Source of the DNA: Poriferisphaera corsica
GTDB taxonomy: Bacteria > Planctomycetota > Phycisphaerae > Phycisphaerales > Phycisphaeraceae
DNA length: 64,000 bases
NCBI RefSeq assembly: GCF_007747445.1
Contig: NZ_CP036425.1
Span: forward strand, 2,774,175 to 2,838,174
Direction of reading: 5' to 3'
The notes below the pieces were generated by a model, which made no database searches, was not told where the DNA came from, and saw only the letters and a program-made list of their open reading frames with translations. The translations under genes and the position numbers were made by a program. Shown in pieces: positions 17,718 through 26,106 of the stretch; the first letter of the stretch is position 1, and each line of letters begins with the position of its first letter.

Positions 17718-18287
17718 TCATTCAGCAAATCGCCCTATCTGATTCAACACATTCTCAATATCCGCAATGTTCCCACTCACTGACAGCACGACACCTTCTG
17801 GATCAATGAGCACATACGTCGGCCACCAGCCAATCGTCCACGCCTTCATCGATGCCAATTGTTCATCTCTCGCCACCGGGTACTTGATCCCAAATTCCGC
17901 AACTTTTTCACCCATCTTGTCCTGTCCCTTATCCGAACTACAAACACCGACAAACAGCACACCCCAACCCTTATACCGCTCGTAAAACTCGTTATTCCCC
18001 TCAATCGAACCAATACTGTCCGAACACCATGTCGCCCAAAACTGCACCACCGTAAACTTCCCGTTCATATCCGCGTCGCTCACCTCACCATTCATCCAAC
18101 CCGTCACATCAAGCCTCGGCCGCTGCTTGCCTACCAACGCCTCACGCGTTTCTTCAAGCAGCCTTGCCTCACGAGCTTCACTGCTTTCATTACGATCACC
18201 CTCCTGAGCATCACTGACCGAAATCATCATCATCACAATCAATGACAAAAACGCTCCCCACCACACAATACTTTCGCGGTTAAACAT
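17718..18287 (-). CDS. Exported TlpA-like thioredoxin-fold protein with C-x-x-S active site
   Basis: 189 residues. A hydrophobic N-terminal segment (about 8-27, ending SVSDAQ) suggests export. The redoxin/TlpA domain starts near residue 75 with VVQFWATWC. The active site is C88-S-D-S91: the second Cys of the usual CxxC is Ser, so a simple dithiol oxidoreductase cycle is unlikely. The cis-Pro region is WWPTYVLIDPEG. Family members reduce exported proteins or cytochrome c haem sites; a monothiol form could act in isomerisation, mixed-disulfide binding or peroxidase-like chemistry. A decayed paralogue follows downstream. Confidence 0.75.
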   Translation of the reverse strand: MFNRESIVWWGAFLSLIVMMMISVSDAQEGDRNESSEAREARLLEETREALVGKQRPRLDVTGWMNGEVSDADMNGKFTVVQFWATWCSDSIGSIEGNNEFYERYKGWGVLFVGVCSSDKGQDKMGEKVAEFGIKYPVARDEQLASMKAWTIGWWPTYVLIDPEGVVLSVSGNIADIENVLNQIGRFAE

Positions 18288-18430
18288 GACGCATAGCCTT
18301 TCTCACCACATATCGCAGATTCAACAATCAACACTATGCGTCTTCCCTTGTCATTTCCCACCTTCACCCATCTCATTCCTCAATCCGCACTAAATTCCAT
18401 CACTTCCCCACTTCTCATACAATCTCATCC

Positions 18431-19240
18431 ATGTCCATCTCCATCACCTTCCTCGGCACAGGCACCTCCGCTGGCATCCCCATGATCGCCTGCGACTGCT
18501 CCGTCTGCACCTCAACCGATCCACGCGACCACCGCTCGCGTCCCTCAATTCTCATCACCTACGATTCACCAGACTCCGCACACCCTATTCAATATATCGT
18601 CGATACAGCACCCGAACTTCGCCAACAATGCATACGTGAAAACCTCACCCGCATAGATGGCGTCCTCTACACCCACGCCCACGCCGACCACATCCTCGGC
18701 CTCGACGACCTCCGACGATTCAATGCCGCCATGGACGCCCCCATCACCATCTACGCCGAATCCACCGTCCTAGAACAACTCCACCGCATCTTCCAATACG
18801 TCTTCGAATCACACCGCAACATCAACAAATCCTTCGTCGCCAACCTCATCTCACAGCCTATCGAAACCTACGAACCTCTCAACCTTCAAGGCACAACCTG
18901 GACACCCCTTCGTCTCATGCACGGCCGCCTCCCAATCCACGGCTTCCGCATCGATCATCAATCCCACTCAATCGCCTACTGCACCGATGTCTCCACCATC
19001 CCCCCCGAAACTTACCCCTACCTCTACGACCTCGACATCCTCGTCATTGATGCACTACGTTATCGCCACCACCCCACTCACCTCACCGTCAACCAAGCCC
19101 TCGAAATCATCGACCGCGTCAAACCCAAACAAGCCTATTTCACCCACATCACCCACGACATCCAACACGCCGACCTCGAACCCCAGCTCCCCGAAAACGT
19201 CTACCTCGCCTACGATGGCTTCACTCTATCACTTGATTAG
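18431..19240 (+). CDS. PhnP-like metallo-beta-lactamase-fold hydrolase
   Basis: 269 residues. The N-terminus LGTGTSAGIPMIACDCSVC resembles PhnP/RNase Z-like phosphodiesterases, including the Cys-rich zinc site of PhnP. The metal motif is T81-H-A-H-A-D-H87, with later ligands in MHGRLPIHGF, YCTDVS and YFTHITHD. The enzyme is expected to be a cytoplasmic phosphodiesterase (PhnP acts on 5-phosphoribosyl 1,2-cyclic phosphate). There are no phn genes nearby, so the substrate is open. Confidence 0.82.
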   Translation: MSISITFLGTGTSAGIPMIACDCSVCTSTDPRDHRSRPSILITYDSPDSAHPIQYIVDTAPELRQQCIRENLTRIDGVLYTHAHADHILGLDDLRRFNAAMDAPITIYAESTVLEQLHRIFQYVFESHRNINKSFVANLISQPIETYEPLNLQGTTWTPLRLMHGRLPIHGFRIDHQSHSIAYCTDVSTIPPETYPYLYDLDILVIDALRYRHHPTHLTVNQALEIIDRVKPKQAYFTHITHDIQHADLEPQLPENVYLAYDGFTLSLD

Positions 19241-19716
19241 TTATTGGTACGCTTTTACTGCATTAGTTTTTGATTCAGTCACCAGCGCATCTTTAATCAA
19301 CTGTAAATCTCGATCAAAGTGATAACCATGCGCGAAATCATGATCAGGATAATTTTTATTCCGAAGCACCCATAGATCTTGACCTTCTCGCAAAACCTCA
19401 TCGTAAGTTAGCTTGAAATTAATTTCGACATAACCACGAACATCTGCTTCATTCTCCGGCCAACCCAAATCATATTCTTTCGGAGTATATGCCTTCAAAC
19501 TTTCCCAATCTTTCGGCCAATCACCATCATTATCAATCACATACATCCGTATTAATTCACCAACCATCATTGCATGATGAGCTGTCGCGCACTCTTCACC
19601 AAAACGATTCATCGCGTACATAAAAAAATACCAAACGCAATCGCCCCAACAATCGGAGTAGCAAGAATAAATAGCCCTACCCCAATCATTACTTTCCGAA
19701 GTTGATTGCCCACCAT
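19241..19716 (-). pseudogene. Frameshifted small membrane-protein gene
   Basis: On the minus strand an ATG at 19716 has AGGGAG 5 bases upstream and encodes a basic start plus a hydrophobic helix (MIGVGLFILATPIVGAIAFG). That frame ends within ten codons after a run of seven T (19628-19622). The next frame continues open from 19621 to 19241 with a 126-residue soluble part (GELIRMYVIDNDGDWPKDW). One extra T would join both parts into one protein of about 158 residues. It could be a real frameshift, a sequencing error in the homopolymer, or slippage. No known family recognised. Confidence 0.6.
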
Positions 19717-19778
19717 TTAACTCCCTGAAAATATTGAATGTATAAGTTTATTTTCAACTTAGATATAGCCGTACAAAC

Positions 19779-20585
19779 TTAACAACCGTGTATTAGTTTT
19801 CTCAGTGCCTTTCCCTCATCCCCTTGCCGCATCAGATGTTCACCAACCAGCACCTTCGTCACTCCAGCGTTCATCAATTTCACAACATCATCATGCGTGC
19901 GAATCCCACTCTCACTCACCAAAATCTCCGGCTGCTCCACCATGTCTAATAGTCGAATAGTATGATTGATATCCGTCTTCATCTCACGCAGATTCCGGTT
20001 GTTGATTCCCAAGAGCATATACTTCTCATGCGGGAACCCAACATGCGGCCTTACCGCCAGCAAACTCTCAACATCATGCACCTCCAGCAACGTCGTCATC
20101 TTCAACTCTGTCGCCAAAATCATCAGATCAATCAGCCGCGGCACTTCCAAACATTCCGCAATCAATAAAATCGCATCCGCGCCCGCCGCACGCGCTTCCC
20201 AAACCTGATACTCGTCAATCATAAAATCTTTGCGCAAGACCGGCAGATCAACCTCCGCACGGATCCGCTGAATGTAACTCAAATCCCCTTGAAAATACTT
20301 CTCATCCGTCAGACAACTAATCGCCGCTGCACCGTTCGCCTCGTAATTCTTCGCAATCGCAGCCGGATCAAAATCCTCCCGAATCAAACCTGCCGACGGG
20401 CTCGCCTTCTTCACTTCAGCAATCACACTCACATGATCCCGCTTCGCTGTCATCGCCTTAAAGAAATTCCGCGGATGCGATTCTGCCTTCGCCCGCGCCT
20501 TCATCTCCTCCAGACTCACCACCCGCTGACGAGCTTCTACTTCAACCTTCTTATCCTCAACGATCTTCGCCAAAATATCACTCAT
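19779..20585 (-). CDS. trpC: Indole-3-glycerol phosphate synthase
   Basis: The 268-residue TIM-barrel enzyme closes the indole ring in tryptophan synthesis. Signatures: VSVIAEVKKASPSAGLI (catalytic Lys and phosphate loop), CLTDEKYFQGDL, LPVLRKDFMIDEYQV, ISESGI-type loop (here VSESGIRT), and VGEHLMR. Length is normal. It is monofunctional and solitary: no trpA, B, D, E or F is adjacent. Confidence 0.96.
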   Translation of the reverse strand: MSDILAKIVEDKKVEVEARQRVVSLEEMKARAKAESHPRNFFKAMTAKRDHVSVIAEVKKASPSAGLIREDFDPAAIAKNYEANGAAAISCLTDEKYFQGDLSYIQRIRAEVDLPVLRKDFMIDEYQVWEARAAGADAILLIAECLEVPRLIDLMILATELKMTTLLEVHDVESLLAVRPHVGFPHEKYMLLGINNRNLREMKTDINHTIRLLDMVEQPEILVSESGIRTHDDVVKLMNAGVTKVLVGEHLMRQGDEGKALRKLIHGC

Positions 20586-20768
20586 ACCGTTCTCGCATTC
20601 CTTCTATCTTCACGCCGCTCCCACAGCGTTTTGGTTCTCTTTTCAGTCACACAAGCATACCCCCACACCGACGCTTCGTCACATATTTTGCCCCCTCAGC
20701 CCCTCTATCACATACAATAGCCCCATTCCCCCGACTCCCCACTAATACCCCCTTACTGGAGCATCACA

Positions 20769-21299
20769 TTGCCCATCCTCGGCCTCCTATCCGACTCACA
20801 CGGCCAAGCCGCCCTCACGCAAACCGCCGTCAACATCCTCCTCGACAACCAAGCCGACATCCTCATCCATTGCGGCGACATCTGCACACCCGAAGTCCTT
20901 GATGCCCTCGCCGTCAACTATCCCCCATCACACCCCCAAGCCGGCACACAAGTCGAAGTCCACCTCGTCTTTGGCAACTCCGACTACAACTACCAATCAC
21001 TCGCAACCTACGCCCACTCACTTGGCCTCATCGTCGATCACCCCACCGGCTACATCACGCTCCCCGACAACCGCACACTCGCCTTCACACACGGCCACGA
21101 ACACCGCATCCTCTCCACACTCCTCACCCAACACACCCCCTTCATCATCCACGGCCACACGCACCGCCGTACCGACTTCACCGAACAATCTTCCCGCATC
21201 ATCAACCCCGGCGCCTTCACCCGTGTCTCTCAACCCACCGTTGCAACCCTCAATACACAAACCGACAAACTCGTGTTTCACCCCGTACCATCCTCATGA
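20769..21299 (+). CDS. YfcE/MJ0936-type metallophosphodiesterase
   Basis: 176 residues with the compact calcineurin-like phosphodiesterase motifs in order: DSHG, HCGDI, GNSDYN, THGHEH and IHGHTHR, then INPGA. All metal ligands are present. The start is TTG at 20769, supported by GGAG 7 bases upstream and by the immediate strand ILGLLSDSHG. Homologues hydrolyse phosphodiesters with two metal ions; the physiological substrate is unknown. Confidence 0.88.
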   Translation: MPILGLLSDSHGQAALTQTAVNILLDNQADILIHCGDICTPEVLDALAVNYPPSHPQAGTQVEVHLVFGNSDYNYQSLATYAHSLGLIVDHPTGYITLPDNRTLAFTHGHEHRILSTLLTQHTPFIIHGHTHRRTDFTEQSSRIINPGAFTRVSQPTVATLNTQTDKLVFHPVPSS

Positions 21300-21413
21300 T
21301 ACACTATCCCCAGTACACTGTACGAGCACCACTGACTCACTCAGTCAGCCTGCTAAAATCCTCAATAACAACACACGCCCACGCATAGCACATCACGCAT
21401 CACGAACCGCTTT

Positions 21414-21935
21414 ATGACCCCCAATGCACAGGACGCCTCGCGCATCATGGACGACATCACTGTCAGAACATTCCAACCCGATGACCAATCCGCCGTCATC
21501 ACCCTCTACAACCAGGGCCTTCTCGCCGGCCAAGTCACCCCCAATGATACCGGCGCCGATATCGAATACATCCATGACGCCTACTTCGACTCCGATCGCC
21601 ACCACTTCTGGGTCGCCACACAACATGACCACATCGTCGGCATGATCGGCGTAGCCTCAGACGACGACCACACCGCGGAAATCCGCCGCTTACGTGTTCA
21701 ACCCGACCTCCAATCCACACCCATCGCTGCTAAGCTCCTCGCCACCGCGCTCGAACACTGCAAAACCCACGGCTTCCTCAAGATCCGTCTCGACACTCGC
21801 TTTGAACGAGATGAAGCCGTCGGCCTATTCGACAAGCTAGGCTTCCAACACACACGCACCAAAAACGTCCAAGGCAAAGACCTCCTCGAGTTCTACCTCG
21901 ACATCTATCGTCAAGACCAATCAAACGATGATTAA
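21414..21935 (+). CDS. GNAT-family N-acetyltransferase
   Basis: 173 residues (an internal ATG at 21447 is an alternative start). The GNAT fold shows VGMIGVASDDDHTAEIRRLRVQPDLQSTPIAAKLLATALEH: the RLRV strand and the acetyl-CoA-binding turn in a degenerate form (QSTPIA replaces QxxGxG). The C-terminus has VGLFDKLGFQHTR, the usual last strand. The acceptor substrate cannot be predicted. Confidence 0.82.
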   Translation: MTPNAQDASRIMDDITVRTFQPDDQSAVITLYNQGLLAGQVTPNDTGADIEYIHDAYFDSDRHHFWVATQHDHIVGMIGVASDDDHTAEIRRLRVQPDLQSTPIAAKLLATALEHCKTHGFLKIRLDTRFERDEAVGLFDKLGFQHTRTKNVQGKDLLEFYLDIYRQDQSNDD

Positions 21936-21955
21936 TCATCACACGCAACAAAAAC

Positions 21956-21988
21956 AAAAACGCGGCGCCTTTCAGCACCGCGTTTTTT
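21956..21988 (+). terminator. Intrinsic terminator, probably bidirectional
   Basis: Stem AACGCGG/CCGCGTT with A-run before and T-run after. It lies between the convergent GNAT gene and the zinc-ribbon gene ending at 22011 and can serve both. Confidence 0.8.
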
Positions 21989-22010
21989 AATAACCCGCTT
22001 ACCTATTCGA

Positions 22011-23030
22011 TCATTCTTTTCCTTTCCCCATACCAAACGCCGTCGTCACCGCTAACAAACACCACAACCCATCCCATGCACTAAACACATCCTTCAGCCG
22101 ATCCATGATCGTCATTTCTCCAAGCATCGGATCAACCATAAACCTTCTAACCAGCGACTTCTTTTCATCCGCTCCCATCTTGCTGGCCGCCGCACCGATC
22201 TCTGCCATCATTTGTTCTTCAATCGTCGTCGGCAACGGCCTTTCCTCATCATCACCTCGCTCAGCACGTCGATTCAAAACTGTCTGCACTCGTGAACTAA
22301 AAGCCTTCTCTTCGCTCATCTTCCCCGCCATCGCAATCTCCACCATCCCCGGCATCTTCGCAAACTCACCCGCCATCAAACTCGGCACACCCCACTGCAT
22401 AATGATCAACTTTCCAACCAATAATCCCACCACCGCTAAACCCGCAGCAGCTGTCCCAACCTGCGCGCTCTGCTTCCCTGCAATCACCGTTACCGCCAAT
22501 CCCACCAAAAAGCCGATCCCAATCGCCACATATCCCACCTCATACCCCGACAAAATCACAATCCCTGCCCAGATCGCACCCGCAATCACCGCCACGAGTC
22601 CGCCCACCATCACCGCCGCACCAAACCCCATTGCCATCTTCCCAGCTACCTTCGCAAGTTCCTCACCCATCCCATGTTTCTCCCCACCTTTATGAATAAA
22701 CTCACCGCAGTTCACACACAACTTCACCCCTTCCTTCACCGCCTTCCCGCAATGCGGGCACTTAATCATTCCATGCCCGATCAATGTCGCGCTTTCCTTC
22801 TCCAAAACTGCTTCAATCTCTTCCTTCGTCTTCTTATGATCCGACTTCACCGCCCCCTCCGGCAACATCCCCAACTCATAACCCTCACTATAAGCCTTGC
22901 TCTCCATCTCATCTCCACACGCTGGCACAATATGCGCAACGCCACACCCCGTACACTTCACTTTCTTCCCTGCATACTCCGGCGACACACCCAGTTTCTG
23001 ACCACACTTATCACAGTGAAATTTAATCAT
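22011..23030 (-). CDS. Zinc-ribbon multispan membrane protein, paralogue 1
   Basis: 339 residues from the ATG at 23030, which has AAGGAG 6 bases upstream. The N-terminal MJ0042-type ribbon is C6-x2-C9...C26-x2-C29. A second ribbon follows at C91-x2-C94...C105-x2-C108 (CPHC, CVNC). Then come three to four hydrophobic helices (VMVGGLVAVIAGAIWAGIVI, YVAIGIGFLVGLAVTVIAG, and AGLAVVGLLVGKLI), a soluble stretch, and a final helix (DGLWCLLAVTTAFGMG). It shares the order ribbon, linker, GG(L/V)xWA helix, GxxxVAxxxG helix, VGK helix with the next two genes. Function unknown; a sensing or scaffold role at the membrane is a guess. Confidence 0.75.
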   Translation of the reverse strand: MIKFHCDKCGQKLGVSPEYAGKKVKCTGCGVAHIVPACGDEMESKAYSEGYELGMLPEGAVKSDHKKTKEEIEAVLEKESATLIGHGMIKCPHCGKAVKEGVKLCVNCGEFIHKGGEKHGMGEELAKVAGKMAMGFGAAVMVGGLVAVIAGAIWAGIVILSGYEVGYVAIGIGFLVGLAVTVIAGKQSAQVGTAAAGLAVVGLLVGKLIIMQWGVPSLMAGEFAKMPGMVEIAMAGKMSEEKAFSSRVQTVLNRRAERGDDEERPLPTTIEEQMMAEIGAAASKMGADEKKSLVRRFMVDPMLGEMTIMDRLKDVFSAWDGLWCLLAVTTAFGMGKGKE

Positions 23031-23278
23031 GACCAGCTCCTTCTTCATCAGGAGTGCGACATCAATCAATTAATTAAAAACAAAATTAAAAACTCACATC
23101 GCCTTCATTCAGTATTGACGCTTCAATTCACATTAAATGATTTCAACAGACATCTAAAGAAATGCTTATCTTTTATCTTAAAAATACCACATCCTTACCC
23201 CATCCGCTAGAAAATTCTCACATGTGCACCCGTTTCCAACACACCCTGAATCTGCCATGATCAATCCATTTGCGTTAT

Positions 23279-24370
23279 TCAGCCACGTTTGAATATCGAC
23301 TTCGTACTCACCACCCCAATCGCCCCTATTGCCATTAACCCCACCCAAAACCCATCACGGTAGCTCACCATTGACACCACCTTCTCCTTCGGGCTCATCT
23401 TCGCAATCCGTGGCTTCACCAAATACTCTCTTACCACCATCAACTGCTCCTCATCCGTCATCGCCATCATCACATCACTCACCTTCGCATACTGCGACGC
23501 TTTCATTTCCACCCGCTGCTTCTTCTCCCAATCAATATCCTTAAACCGCTCCGCCGTCTCCGCGTCAAACGACCCATCCGCCACCAACATCATCACGACC
23601 GCCGCCTCAACTATCCGGTCATCCCCAACGCTCACCCGCGCTTTCATTTCTTCAAGCGCCAGCAGCGCCACACCCAGCTTCCCAACACCCATCCCACCAC
23701 CTGCTAGCACCACCGCCATCACAGCCAACATCCAATGCCGTTGCCCTACCATCTTCACCAGCACCCAGCACACACCCGCTCCTAATAAAAACGCAACAAC
23801 GCCCAACTCCATCCCAAGCATCACCGAAAGCGCCGCCCACAACACACCCCCCACCACCGCAGCCATCGCGCCTCCCAATACCGCACCCATCCCCACTGTC
23901 ACCCCTGCACCAGTTGCTCCCACACCTTCATACCGACGAAGCCCTCCAGTCATCATCTCCTCACCCAACTCAGCATCCATCTCATACGCGCCGCCCGATT
24001 GGTCATGCGTTTGCCATCCCTCTCCCTCAGCCCCATCAACAACTTCACCACCACCCTGAAACGCGCGTACCGCATCACTCAAACCACTAAACCTCGCTTG
24101 CTGCTCAATCATCTCAGAATCAAACCCCATGTCCCCTAGCGTTTCACTCCCCGCCACAGCCCCTCCCATCTCAACCCGCAGCTTCTCCTGCTCTTTTTGC
24201 ATCCGCTCCGACTGCGCAGCATCATATTCTGCAACCCGCCGATCATATTCCCCATCATCCATTTTCACGTCTAACCCACCACCACATCCCCTGCATTTTA
24301 CAACCTGTCCTAAGAGCGCTTCCGGGACATGCGATCGCTTCCCACATCTTTGGCACATTATCTCAATCAT
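23279..24370 (-). CDS. Zinc-ribbon multispan membrane protein, paralogue 2
   Basis: 363 residues. Ribbon C6-x2-C9...C26-x2-C29 with the same spacing as its neighbours; no second ribbon. A charged, coiled-coil-like linker follows (AQSERMQKEQEKLRVEM). The hydrophobic block (AAVVGGVLWAALSVMLGMEL, VVAFLLGAGVCWVLVKMVG, VVLAGGGMGVGKLGVALLAL) aligns with paralogues 1 and 3. A soluble stretch containing DEEQLMVVREYLVKPR precedes a last helix. It lies between the two paralogues on the same strand, suggesting tandem duplication. Function unknown. Confidence 0.72.
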   Translation of the reverse strand: MIEIMCQRCGKRSHVPEALLGQVVKCRGCGGGLDVKMDDGEYDRRVAEYDAAQSERMQKEQEKLRVEMGGAVAGSETLGDMGFDSEMIEQQARFSGLSDAVRAFQGGGEVVDGAEGEGWQTHDQSGGAYEMDAELGEEMMTGGLRRYEGVGATGAGVTVGMGAVLGGAMAAVVGGVLWAALSVMLGMELGVVAFLLGAGVCWVLVKMVGQRHWMLAVMAVVLAGGGMGVGKLGVALLALEEMKARVSVGDDRIVEAAVVMMLVADGSFDAETAERFKDIDWEKKQRVEMKASQYAKVSDVMMAMTDEEQLMVVREYLVKPRIAKMSPKEKVVSMVSYRDGFWVGLMAIGAIGVVSTKSIFKRG

Positions 24371-24420
24371 TGCCTACCTCATATTTCCCTTCCCCCTCTT
24401 TTCGCCCGTCTATTTCATGC

Positions 24421-25806
24421 TTAGTCCACTATCTCAACTTCTTCTTCTCGTATCCTCTTTCCAGCACACAACCAATACGCCGCACCCCCGCACAGCAACA
24501 CCCACAATACATCATCCCACCATACCGTAGCCATCACCCCATCCCAAAGTTCCATTCTCGACGCCTGCTTCCCTCCCCAATGCTCCGATACCAAGCCCGC
24601 TCGCCCCTGTTCATCTAACCCCTCAACTTTCTCTCTAATCTTCGCATAGAACACATCGCTCACCCGCCCCTCAATCGGCTCACCCCACTCCAAATCACTC
24701 ACAGAATCCCAATTCGCCATATCCAGCTGATCATCGACAACCATCTGCGACACCACCGCCATCTCAACATACAGCTCATCCACCATCACGCCGCGCACCT
24801 GCCCCCCGACTAATTTCTCCAACCCAAACACCCCCACGCCAACCTTCCCCGCACCAACACCAAAAACCATCGTTAAAACCGCAGCCGACAACCCCAAATC
24901 ACGATGCCGCCCCACGCTCAGTTTCATCATCACCCACCCCACCAATAACCCAATACCGATCGCCACGAAGCCCAATCGCATTCCCAGAACCGAAACCAAT
25001 GCCGCCCAAATCAATCCCCCTACAACCGCAACCAATAACCCCGCAATGCCAGTCATCCAACCAACTCGATGCGTCACCGCATCCTCATCATCGCCCTGCC
25101 CCTCTCCCCACGGCCGCTCATGCTTCTTCATCATGTCCTTCAAACCAAGCGCTTCTCGCCTCGCAGCAACCTCACGCTTAATCATCCGTGTCACAACTTC
25201 TTCGCGCCCATCAACCCCCGTCTTCACCTGCTCCGCAGCCACCTCCTCTTCACTCAATTCACCCACCGCACCAATCCATGCCTCACCCCGGATCTGCCCA
25301 GCACCACTCTGCCCCATCGGCGTTGCACCTGACTGTTGAACCACATGACCACCATCACCCACCACCCTCACCCCATGCATTTCCGCATTCGCATCCATCC
25401 CCAGATCCAACCCTGTTTCGCCGGCACCTTGACCAACTTCGCCAACCTCAACGCCTTGCGTTTCCCGCGCCGCCAACTCGCGCACATCCCACATCCCCGT
25501 CTCCCCGCTCCCATCCACACATTTCTCTTTCAGCATCTCAACCGTGTCGCATAACCTCTTCTCATGCGCCACCCACTCATGCACACTTTCAGGTTGCCCC
25601 TCCAACAACAATTCAACACACTGCCCACCATCCACACGCTCCATCCAAGCCACACCATCGCTCATCCCACCATTGGCCTCTGCACGCGCTTCACGACTCG
25701 ACACCCGCACCTCTTCCCAACACCGCACACACTTCACCACTTGCCCACGAAACATCGCAGGTAGCCGCATCCCACAGCCACAATGCTCACATATCAACTC
25801 AATCAT
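24421..25806 (-). CDS. Zinc-ribbon multispan membrane protein, paralogue 3
   Basis: 461 residues from the ATG at 25806, with GAGG 6 bases upstream. Ribbon C6-x2-C9...C26-x2-C29 (LICEHC, VKCVRC). The linker of about 200 residues is long, acidic and Gly-rich. The membrane block (LLVAVVGGLIWAALVSVLGM, FVAIGIGLLVGWVMMKLSVG, VFGVGAGKVGVGVFGLE) closely follows paralogues 1 and 2. The gene comes 51 bases before paralogue 2 on the same strand; the three probably form one transcription unit. Function unknown. Confidence 0.72.
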   Translation of the reverse strand: MIELICEHCGCGMRLPAMFRGQVVKCVRCWEEVRVSSREARAEANGGMSDGVAWMERVDGGQCVELLLEGQPESVHEWVAHEKRLCDTVEMLKEKCVDGSGETGMWDVRELAARETQGVEVGEVGQGAGETGLDLGMDANAEMHGVRVVGDGGHVVQQSGATPMGQSGAGQIRGEAWIGAVGELSEEEVAAEQVKTGVDGREEVVTRMIKREVAARREALGLKDMMKKHERPWGEGQGDDEDAVTHRVGWMTGIAGLLVAVVGGLIWAALVSVLGMRLGFVAIGIGLLVGWVMMKLSVGRHRDLGLSAAVLTMVFGVGAGKVGVGVFGLEKLVGGQVRGVMVDELYVEMAVVSQMVVDDQLDMANWDSVSDLEWGEPIEGRVSDVFYAKIREKVEGLDEQGRAGLVSEHWGGKQASRMELWDGVMATVWWDDVLWVLLCGGAAYWLCAGKRIREEEVEIVD

Positions 25807-25927
25807 CGGTACCCTCGAAATCACTCAGGTCATGCTGTTACATCAACCAACCATCTACACTTCCACACCACAACCCATAAATCCCACACGTGCCAATTAT
25901 ACAGCACACCCTCTCCAGATGCCTCAT

Positions 25928-25958
25928 AAAAAAACCCTGCTCACTCGCAGGGTCTTTT
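25928..25958 (-). terminator. Intrinsic terminator after nuoH
   Basis: Stem ACCCTGC/GCAGGGT with A-rich sequence on one side and T-rich on the other. On the minus strand the tail is a run of T, fitting termination of nuoH after reading through copy C. Confidence 0.75.
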
Positions 25959-25974
25959 AATTCCGATATCAATC

Positions 25975-26101
25975 TAGAGCAGCTTGCGTGATAACATGCC
26001 ATCTACTTGATCACAATAATCAGCAGTAAGACGCTGCTATTCGCGATGAATACGTAACGACCCACGACTCAACGTGGCAAGTCATTACAAAAAACGCACT
26101 A
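25975..26101 (-). repeat. Inverted-repeat element, copy C (127 bp)
   Basis: Begins TAGAGCAGCTTGCGT and ends in AAACGCACTA. Read on the minus strand it has the core CGTTGAGTCGTGGGTCGTTA, a diverged form of the TTGACC...GGTC core of the other copies. The right end is one base off the GCTCTA consensus. Confidence 0.7.
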
Positions 26102-26106
26102 AAATC

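Larger units (their letters stand above)
25807..26106. other. Intergenic stretch nuoH - zinc-ribbon genes
   Basis: No gene. Contains copy C of the inverted-repeat element (25975-26101), which ends 5 bases before the nuoH stop codon, and a terminator (25928-25958). The promoter for the zinc-ribbon gene cluster should lie in the remaining 120 bases. Confidence 0.6.

Noticed and set aside
25188-25880. 230-codon plus-strand frame opposite the zinc-ribbon genes
   Set aside because: Antisense to a well-supported gene; Pro/His/Ser-rich output typical of C-rich shadow frames.
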